From NCBI RefSeq assembly GCF_018873765.1, contig NC_057919.1:22608698-22672697 (forward strand): a stretch of DNA of 64,000 bases. Reading direction: 5' to 3'. This document shows, piece after piece, positions 55,411 to 64,000 of the stretch (position 1 is its first letter; every line of letters begins with the position of its first letter). This DNA is from Telopea speciosissima. Taxonomy: Eukaryota; Streptophyta; Magnoliopsida; Proteales; Proteaceae. The position numbers and the translations under genes were made by a program. Under the pieces are notes generated by a model that was not told where the DNA came from, made no database searches, and saw nothing but the letters and a program-made list of their open reading frames with translations.

Positions 55411-56909
55411 GCTACAGGATAACAGCCATTCTACCTACTTTTGTTGTTGTTCATGTCAGGCTAGATGTTGAAGCATGGATATGGCAGGGTAAATATGTGT
55501 TTATGCATGTCTTACTATTTATTTGTTTATTTTTTTGGGTAGTTGAATCACTGTGAAACACAATAGTAGGTTATGCATCTTTAAGATCAAATGTAGTGTA
55601 ATGACTGTTATGCCAGATTAATCACAATGGGCACCTCATTTGATCCACCTGGATTAGCTACATGTCAAATTTGGTTCATTTATTGTGTACTTGAAATTCC
55701 ATTCAATTTATGCCCAACTCATCCCAATCTTTGAAGGGTTGTTTTGACCCTTTGGTGGCACAATTGTTTGTGAGTCTGTGACCTTTGGGATAAAATGGGA
55801 ACAAAATTTTTTCTAAAGCTTTCTTTGTTTGAATTATTTATTTCATAAGCTTGAAAGGCATAGTTCTCCTGTAGCAAATGTCCATGAAACGTAAAATCCT
55901 AAACTTGGAACCATAAACCTTCAAACATAATCTAAATCTAATACTTGGAATTTTACAGCATGACAGCTGGTTAACTGTTGTGATTCTAATATATCATTTG
56001 CCCAACTCCTCACACAAGTTCTCTCATATTTTCAAAATAAACATTAGGGAGCCAGTTCCTACACACCCAAGTTAAAAGCCAATAACTGCCACATGGTAGA
56101 TCATAGAGGGTCTAAATTTTGTGGATGGATATATCCTATGGTCCCTGCAAACAGCCTCTTTGCGAAAGCAGGGTTAAGGCTGTGTACATTATGACCCTCC
56201 CTAGACCCCGCAGTGGCGGGAGCCTCGTGCATTGGGTGCCCTTTATATACCCTATGGTCCCTTACTCAAATGTCAAATTTCAGCCTGATCGAGTTTTCCA
56301 TATGGCAAAACATAGTTTTGAAAATCAGAACCATGGGAGAATGCACAATAGTCATTGGAGTACCATAGGTCAGCATTGACGTACATGGAATGCATACCAC
56401 TATATGGGAGGGTATTTTATTGAATTGAACTCTGAAATTTGACTTGTGGCTAATTTAAACCATTACGTCTCTAATCAACTGTCAAAATAGCCACATCAAC
56501 TGTCCGTGTGGTAGAATTTGTAGGAAAAGCACCTACGACATGACATGTGTAGGAGCCTTTTTCCTTAAAGACTTTAGTTTCTACATTGGAGGATAGAAAT
56601 TTCATCTCCCCTAGGTCATTTTATCTTGTTGGGAAAAGGACCAGTTAGGGTTTCAAAAACGGTTGTTGTAAGAAGAGCTCTCTGGTTTGAGGACTTTCAA
56701 GATAGAACCCTTATATAGAGAAGTATTCTAGAAAACAAAATTGGTTGGTCAATTTGAATTTCTTTACATCCTCTTTCATTGTTTCAAAGTAGCATGTGAA
56801 ATTAAGCCAAGGGACACATAAGAATCAAGGAGTCATGCACTTGGAGTATTAATGTGTATTTGGAGTCAAGGAGTTGATTCAGTAATCAGGAAGCTATATG
56901 CTATAGGAA
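55411..56909. other. 3' flank of the LON-domain gene and spacer
   Basis: Contains its 3' UTR and a short SINE at 56147-56243. No gene seen. Confidence 0.5.
56147..56243 (+). mobile_element. Au SINE, 5'-truncated
   Basis: Starts within the AAACAGCCTCTTTGCG block and ends GGCGGGAGCCTCGTGCATTGGG. Flanked by CCTATGGTCCCT at 56135-56146 and 56251-56262, with similar ATAT before it on both sides. Confidence 0.8.
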
Positions 56910-58923
56910 TTAAACATATTGATATGTAATACGATAAGGCCAAAAAAGCTAATTGTTTCATTGTTATTAATTCCTATAAAGCTTCAACTTTTCTATAGTA
57001 CAGAACGGAGGGAGAACAGTTCTCTGGAGAGAGAGACAGAGATGCAGCTTGAGGAATAACCTTCTAAGTATCCAGTATTTCTGAATGGTGAACGTTTAAT
57101 TAACTTCTTCGACGGAACAAAAGTTTTCCCCTCACCTCTTCAATTAAAGAAGTTGGACCGGTTTCTGCTGTTAGCGTAACTCAACATGGGAAGCGCCAAG
57201 ATGATGGAGTTATCGATGAGCAGAAGGAGCATTTCTAATTTACCAAGGAAATGGACATGTTTGACTTTAATTGCCTCATAACTCCAATAACTTCCTTAGA
57301 AATAGGAAGGTGTCGGACTAAGTTTGCATCCCCTGAAATGTACGAATTTTGCGGGTCATATTTCCTGAGAAATAGGAAAGTTGTAGGTCCACATGAATGG
57401 TTGAATCAGATGACAAGGATGTGATAACATATCTCCAATAAGGGAGATTAACAGTTTATTTGACTTCTTGTTAGGAGGGCATTCTCGGTAATGTGTACGA
57501 TAGTTTGGGTCAATTTCGATCCATGGTTATAGGAGATGTGTTCATGAACACCAACCATGAGTTCTGTACCTTGAATATGAATAAAATCTTTTTTACACAA
57601 AAAAAATAAAATGTATTGGACATCCAATCAAATTCAAATACATGATAGTTTCATATTTAGGAATTTTCTCATTCAAGGGTTGGGGCAGTCATTTGGGTCA
57701 TCCTCCAATAAGGATTATTTATCCCTTTGGCTATGTTTGAATGCCAAGAAAACATATATTCAAATAATCTTGTATTTGAGGATATAAATCAATCACTGTG
57801 TCATCATAATTTTTATTTTATTATGTCTTTTCTTTTCTTGGCATCCAAAGGTAGACTTTACTCATCTTCTTCTTCTCTTTGCAAGCATTTTCTTTCTTTT
57901 TCTTTCTTTGAAAAAACATGCAACCCCTCACCCCGTGTGCAACTCTCACACCCACCCCAACCCCTCCCAACCATGCCCAACCATCATAAAATGTGGTGAA
58001 ATACAACCATCATAAAATAAAAATTATGATGACACAGTGATTGATTTCTATCCTCAAATACAAGATTATTTGAATATATGTTTTCTTGGCATTCAAACAT
58101 AGCCAAAGGGATAAATAATCCTTATTGTAGGGTGATCCAAATGACTGCCCCAACCCTTGAATGAGAAAAATCCTAAATATGAAACTATCATGTACTTGAA
58201 TTTGATTGGATGTCCAATACATTTTATTTTTTTTGTGTAAAAAAGATTTTATTCATATTCAAGGTACAGAACTCATGGTTGGTGTTCATGACCACATCTC
58301 CTATAACCATGGATCGAAATTGACCCAAACTATCGTACACATTACCGAGAATGCCCTCCTAACAAGAAGTCAAATAAACTGTTAATCTCCCTTATCGGAG
58401 ATATGTTATCACATCCTTGTCATCTGATTCAACCATTCATGTGGACCTACAACTTTCCTATTTCTTAGGAAATATGACCCGTAAAATCCGTATATTTCAG
58501 GGGATGCAAACTTAGTCCGACACCTTCCTATTTCTAAGGAAGTTATTGGAGTTATGAGGCAATTAAAGTCAAACATGTCCATTTCCTTGGTAAATTAGAA
58601 ATGCTCCTTCTGCTCATCGATAACTCCATCATCTTGGCGCTTCCCATGTTGAGTTACGCTAACAGCAGAAACCGGTCCAACTTCTTTAATTGAAGAGGTG
58701 AGGGGAAAACTTCTGTTCCGTCGAAGAAGTTAATTAAACGTTCACCATTCAGAAATACTGGATACTTAGAAGGTTATTCCTCAAGCTGCATCTCTCTCTC
58801 TCTCTCCAGAGAACTGTTCTCCCTCCGTTCTGTACTATAGAAAAGTTGAAGCTTTATAGGAATTAATAACAATGAAACAATTAGCTTTTTTGGCCTTATC
58901 GTATTACATATCAATATGTTTAA
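56910..58923. repeat. Long inverted repeat: two 916 bp arms, 182 bp loop
   Basis: Left arm 56910-57825, right arm 58008-58923, reverse complements of each other with only scattered mismatches (about 97% or more by eye). Loop 57826-58007. The outer ends read TTAAACATATTGATATG on both sides. No coding similarity in the arms. It lies 1.7 kb upstream of the ABCC gene. It may be a foldback-type element or an inverted duplication; a transcript would form a near-perfect hairpin of over 900 bp. Confidence 0.93.
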
Positions 58924-59070
58924 CCTTAATTGACTTTTGTTGCATTATTGATTATAACTTGTTTGCTTTCTAAATTAAAATCTGATTAATTTGTGATGGC
59001 TGGCTGTAAGAAATCGTCACAACCTATTGACTTCAGGTTGTTTGTCCATAGCTGTCCTATATCGGATTTT

Positions 59071-59236
59071 TATCCTCTCAGGTTCCCTGCCCGGTACAGT
59101 TTTTCCAATTTCTCTCATAAGGGAGTAGAAATGACCACCTTATCCCCTGCCTGACCACACTGCCAGGGTGGGATCCACCCCCCCTTTTTATTAGAGGCAC
59201 TAGGGAACTGTACTAGGCAGAGAACCTGAGAGGATA
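59071..59236. mobile_element. MITE with TATCCTCTCAGG ends
   Basis: 166 bp. Terminal inverted repeats of about 30 bp begin TATCCTCTCAGGTTC on both strands (59071 on and 59236 back). Flanks carry ATTTT on both sides (59066-59070, 59237-59241), a possible target duplication. Different family from the G-rich core MITEs. Confidence 0.75.
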
Positions 59237-59853
59237 ATTTTCCATCCTACATCACGACTTCCATTGTTGTCTAATGTGATAGAATAAACTTTAGGGTAGT
59301 CTTTTAATAAGAGTTTATTGCATGTGTAGTAAGTAGCAGTTACTGTATATAAAAAATGAATTTGTACTAACAATTAATTTGGTGTATGACTCAGGGTATT
59401 TTTTGGTATGATTTGTATTTGTATTTATTATCTATTTTTGAGAAATCATTTGTAACAATAAATTATGGTCTTCAAATTATATTGGTTACTATTTATATAA
59501 TTAAAAATAGGTTTGGTATGTCTATGTGCATAATATATTATGAAAAAGAAGAAGATATGATGTTAGAGAGATTAGGGTTTGATAGCTTGAAATTTGAAAA
59601 AAGTATAAAAATAGTGAAGTTACCTAATTATCCCTTGATCTAGAGCAATTACAGCACATGCCCATTAGAAGTAGTGCATAAATCACAATAAATGATTTGT
59701 GGCCCCAAATCAGAGCTATTTGTGATTTTTAATTTATTTTAAATAGAAATAAGTAATATAAATCATATAAAACACCTGTAAAAATAGAAATTAGTCAAAT
59801 AATTACAAATACAAAGCATACCAAAGTGACCCTCAATCCTGTTATTGATTTAT
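59237..59853. other. Spacer upstream of the ABCC gene
   Basis: AT-rich; an open frame at 59386-59643 is rich in Ile, Tyr and Leu codons and looks like chance. No gene. Confidence 0.5.
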
Positions 59854-59998
59854 GTGAAAATGTTTTCTATGTCAATGGCGTAGGCCGTGCCCAACACATG
59901 GGGGTGAGCAAAATGACCGCCCCACCCCTGGAATGGTGGAAATGCTTCTCCCATGTGTTTGAGTGCAGCCTGCACTGTGGCACAGAGAACATCGACTC
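59854..59998. mobile_element. MITE, Mutator-like (family member H)
   Basis: 145 bp between perfect 9 bp repeats TTGATTTAT (59845-59853 and 59999-60007). The core ATGGGGGTGAGCAAAATGAC and GCCCCACCCC matches the family (reverse orientation to A and D). Confidence 0.8.
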
Positions 59999-60624
59999 TT
60001 GATTTATATATTAAATTAGGTTAAGTGTGATTAGTTTTAGTGTTATGCCACTATGATTTCCACCTTTTATTCGATGATGTTCAAATTGCCATCAATGGTT
60101 TGACAAGTTTATCTTGCAGCAACATTTGACAGTTCCATTCCAGGTTGATTATGTTGCTGATTTTGTCTCAATAGTAATATTATTTGGAACTTTTCGTATA
60201 TGGGTCTGGTAACTTGGCAGCCCAACTTTCAATTTTTTATATTTTGGTATAGAAATCAGTTGTAATTCATCATTGGTCTTCTTATGATGACATTCTTTAT
60301 CTTGCATTTTGCTCCAATATGTTGAGTAAAAAATTCTTATTGATATTACTAAATTCTTAATTTTCTGTGAGAATTTTCCCAACTCTCTTGCATACATATA
60401 TTTTTTTCGAACACCTCATATTTTGTCTGTTTATTAACAGGTTTATCTACATCTAATGGTGCTATTGAGACCTCAATATTGATCTTCATAAGGTGGACAT
60501 GATTGCGTATTTAGGTGCTAGAATTTTCACAACATTTTTGCAAATGAAAGCTGTTAGGATTTGTATTGGACCAACCTGAACTAAGCAACCAAATTACAAA
60601 CAGATTAAAAGAAAATTTGCAAAT
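59999..60624. other. Probable promoter region of the ABCC gene
   Basis: AT-rich, no ORF of note. The start codon at 60625 sits in AATATGG. No element could be fixed. Confidence 0.4.
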
Positions 60625-62987
60625 ATGGATGCTTTTGAAGAATCAAAGAATGGCATGGATATTTGGATATTCTTTTTGCAATCGTCTACAAGAATTTTCA
60701 TTCATGGGTTTTCTGCTTCTTCACACCTAATTTTGTTAGTAGTTCTATCCATTTACTGGACCTGCAAGAGACGCATGATGCCAAAGCTTGAAAGCTCAAA
60801 ATCAATGTTGAAGAATAAATATTTTTTATACTATTGGTTAGCCCTTATATCTTGCACGGGTCTGTCTTTTTCTGATCTTCTTCTATGTGTGTTAAACTAC
60901 ATCTCTGGGTATAGACATGGTTGGTCTGATCTCAAGCTTTTTGCCCAATTGGATTTTACACTAAGAATGCTCACTTGGTTTGTAATCTCTGCTTATTTGC
61001 ACATCCAGTTTTCTCATTTAAGTGAGCACAAGTTCCCTATTCTACTAAGGATTTGGTGGACCTTCTACTTCCTAATGTCTTGTTCCAATCTTGTTATACA
61101 TATTGGTTTGTATTGGAAACATTCGTTCTCACCATTTCTGCTATGGGTCTCCGATGTTGTATCCATTATTGCTGGTTTTTTCTTTTGCTATGCTGGGTTG
61201 TTTGAAAAGGAACGAGAATATGAAGATCTTTATCTTTCAGATCCTCTTTTGAAAAGTAGTTTCAGTCAAACCAATGGCGATGATGGACAAGGATCAAGTG
61301 TCAATGGAGAGAATGTTACTCCTTATGCAAATGCTAATCTTTTTAGTATTATTACTTTCACTTGGATGAACCCTTTGCTTTCACTCGGATATAAGAAAAC
61401 ATTAGACCATAAAGATATCCCTCAACTTGCGACTTGTGATAGTACCAATGTGGTCCTTGCTCGTTTCATAAATAAACTTGAATATGATGGTAATGACAAT
61501 GGTCATGATGGTCAGGTAAGCACACTTAAATTAGTGAAGGCATTGATTCTCTCAACATGGAATGAAATTTTATGGACAACTTTATTCTCCATAGTATGTA
61601 CATTGGCTTCTTATGTCGGACCATATCTTGTTGATGCTTTTGTTCAATATCTCAATAGTCCCCACCCGCTAAAATATAAAGGTCATGCACTAGTGTTTAT
61701 TTTCTTTCTTTCAAAACTCTTAAGATGCGTCTCAGAGAGGCTCTTGTTCTTTCAATTGCGAAAAATGGGAATCAAGATCCGTGCTGCCTTGTTCTCAATA
61801 ATCTATAAGAAGGTTCTTAGACTTTCAAGCCAATCAAAGCAGGGCCACTCTAGTGGGGAGAATATTAATTTGTTGAGTGTTGATGTTGAGAGGATTGGCG
61901 TTTTCAGTTGGTGCCTATTCAAGTTGTGCTAGCATTGTTGATCTTATATAAGAGCCTTGGGATCGCTTCAGTTATAGCTTTTGTTGCCACTATGATTTTG
62001 ATGTCAACAAATATTCCACTGGGAAAACTACAAGAGAAATTTCAGGGAGAATTGATGAATTCAAAGGATCAACGAATGAAGGTTACATCAGAGGCTCTAC
62101 GGAATATAAGGATTCTTAAGCTCCAAGGTTGGGAGATGAGATTCTTGGATAAGATTATTGAGCTCAGGAACTTTGAAACAAGATGGTTAAAAAAATTACT
62201 TTATTTATCAGCTATGATTGCTTTTGTCTACTTGTCTGCTCCCATGTTTGTATCCATGGTTACTTTTGGGTTTTGTATACTTATGGGAATTCCACTAGAG
62301 TCGGGAAAAATTATATCTGCACTTGCAACATTTGAATTATTGCAAGGGCCCATTATTCTTCTCCCAAACACAATCTCCATGGTAGTTCAAACTAAAGTTT
62401 CCCTCAACAGGATAGCCTCATTCCTCTGTCTTGATGATCTTCATCAAAATATGGTACAAAAGCTTACAAGAGATGATGCCAATGTTGTAGTTGAGATAGT
62501 CAAGGGGAATTTCTCTTGGGACCTTCATTCACATAATCTTACATTAAAAGATATTAATTTTCAAGTGTATCACGGAATGAGAGTGGCTGTTTGTGGTTCT
62601 GTTGGGTCAGGAAAGTCAAGCCTGCTTTCATGTATATTGGGGGAAGTACCACAAGTATCTGGATCCATTAATTTGAATGGGACAACGGCCTATGTTGCAC
62701 AATCACCTTGGATACAAAGTGGTAAGATAGTAGACAATATATTGTTTGGTAAGGAGATAGATAAAAAAAGGTATGAGATGATACTTGAAGCATGTTCATT
62801 GAAGAAGGACCTAGAATTGTTTGCCTTTGGGGACCAAACTATTATAGGGGAGCGGGGAATCAACCTGAGTGGTGGTCAGAAACAAAGAATTCAGATTGCA
62901 CGTGCTTTGTATAATGATGCTGATATTTATTTGCTTGATGATCCTTTTAGTGCTGTAGATGCTCACACAGGAACCCATTTATTTAAG
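60625..62987 (+). pseudogene. ABC transporter C family (MRP type), first exon, frameshifted
   Basis: The frame from the ATG at 60625 gives the N-terminal membrane domain (about five hydrophobic segments within residues 20-190), a cytosolic linker with ANLFSIITFTWMNPLLSLGYKKTL, and the start of the first transmembrane domain. At 61909-61913 a few codons usual in the family after ERIG.FSW are missing and the frame shifts, giving TAG at 61930-61932. The next frame continues at once with VVLALLILYKSLGIAS, the rest of the transmembrane domain and nucleotide-binding domain 1: Walker A GSVGSGKSSL, signature LSGGQKQR and Walker B IYLLDDPFSAVD. It stops at HLFK with donor GTAACT at 62988, the usual end of exon 1 in plant ABCC3-like genes. 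These are ATP-driven vacuolar or plasma-membrane exporters of conjugates. Either a young pseudogene or an assembly error; all else is intact. Confidence 0.88.
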
Positions 62988-64000
62988 GTAACTACTCTTT
63001 GACCTCTACTTTCAAAAATTCCTTTTGATTAAATTGGCTTGAAGCTGTGCATATCATTGCTTACATCTCAATTTTGTTCACCAGAAACTAAGTTTGATCA
63101 AAAAGTTGATCTAAGAAGAATGAAATCATGACTATTTAAACAACAAAAAAAATTAATACAAACACATGATATTAAGAGATGCACATTCTTGCATAAAACC
63201 AATGGTTCAATGTTACTTAGGCTCTTTTTGGTATCATTCTTTTTGTCTATGGCCTATTTAAAAAAAAAAAAAAATTCTTACTGAAAATCATTTCGATCAA
63301 CAAATGAAAATTGTTTGATAACTACTAAACATAATAGATTGTAGAATGACTAATAGGTTTGGTATACTTATGTGCAGAATAACTTTTTTTCTTTGTAGTT
63401 AAATAGGAGTGGATATAAAAGTAATTAAAAAGGGGAAGAGGGAGGTTGTCTTCCACCTCTAGCCCAATAACAGAACAGTAAATCAGTTAGGTCTTAAAGT
63501 GATCGAACTCATCAAAATAGACGCAAATTGTTGCAAAACTTCAAGGTAAGGTCGATCACTCAAGGACATAGTGATCTCAACCAATAATACCTCAATCCAA
63601 CTGTTTGAGATTTAACAAAAAATCTCTAAAACATGAACTGGTGATAGTTGTAGGTTCAGTCATGGTTCCAACATGAAGTCTCTCGACAAGAGGAAAAATA
63701 GGGTTGAGGCTCTATGAATTCGGGTCGCCCTAAGGGATTGGTTTGCCTCTTAGAATTTCAGACGTATTGAATTGAGATTCGAAGAGTTCTAACTAGTTCT
63801 TCCTGAACTCATAATGTTAGGAACAAGGGAAAATAGCAATAACGTAGAGAAAAAAAAAATACAGAATATGAGAAGGTAGTAATGGGAGGAAGGAAGAAGC
63901 AGAGAGAGAGAGAGAGAGAGAGAGACCTACCCAAAGACGTTGCTGCAATGGGGATAAATTGTAGGAGACAGAGGAGTGAGTGATGAGAGATGAGAGAACG
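62988..64000. other. Intron 1 of the ABCC gene, to the window end
   Basis: No second exon was found before the window ends; the family's next exon usually begins with an ECL-type sequence. Contains a (GA)n tract at 63901-63925. Confidence 0.6.
63901..63925. repeat. (GA)n microsatellite
   Basis: About 12 units of AG in a row. Confidence 0.9.

Noticed and set aside
57727..58222. Open frames across the palindrome loop
   Set aside because: They are mirror copies of each other produced by the inverted repeat and match no protein.
56910..58923. piggyBac element, because TTAA occurs at both outer ends
   Set aside because: TTAA is part of an AT-rich match, the usual CCC ends are absent, and no transposase is present.
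1..64000. CRISPR array or bacterial-type operon
   Set aside because: No regularly spaced direct repeats; all genes are intron-bearing plant genes.

Overview
This is nuclear DNA of a flowering plant. Genes are split by GT-AG introns, the gene families are plant types (TCP11-like, RNF170-like RING protein, plastid-type LON-domain protein, ABCC transporter), and the spacers hold Ty1/copia and gag-only LTR elements, Au-type SINEs, Mutator-like MITEs and a piece of plastid rbcL. The repeat content suggests an early-diverging eudicot or a magnoliid, but I cannot fix the species.

Layout: (1) 111-5349, + strand: the last eight exons of a T-complex-11-like gene whose 5' part lies left of the window. 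(2) 5350-9579: spacer between convergent genes, with two MITEs that have 9-10 bp target duplications and a stretch (about 6.7-8.9 kb) that may be of organelle origin. (3) 24944-9580, - strand: a complete five-exon RNF170-like E3 ubiquitin ligase of 185 residues spread over 15.4 kb. Its 9.7 kb second intron carries an rbcL fragment, a 4.1 kb gag-only LTR element and two MITE-like elements. (4) 24945-30736: spacer between divergent genes, mostly a tandem duplication of 1.6-1.9 kb in which one copy carries an extra 156 bp MITE and the other keeps the empty site. (5) 30737-55410, + strand: a seven-exon LON-domain protein of 307 residues. Its introns hold three copia insertions: an internally deleted one, a small RT/RNase H remnant, and a structurally complete but mutated 5.4 kb element. 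(6) 55411-60624: spacer with a SINE, two MITEs and an almost perfect 2 kb inverted repeat (916 bp arms). (7) 60625-62987, + strand: first exon of an ABCC (MRP-type) transporter with a small deletion and frameshift, followed by intron up to the window end.

The four genes are unrelated in function and do not form a cluster. The main interest is structural: introns swollen by transposons while every splice junction stays intact, dated insertions with clear target duplications, the long palindrome, the tandem duplication with an empty site, and a repair-like 48 bp duplication at a copia deletion junction. I saw no CRISPR array, rRNA or tRNA gene and no clearly new multi-gene system.
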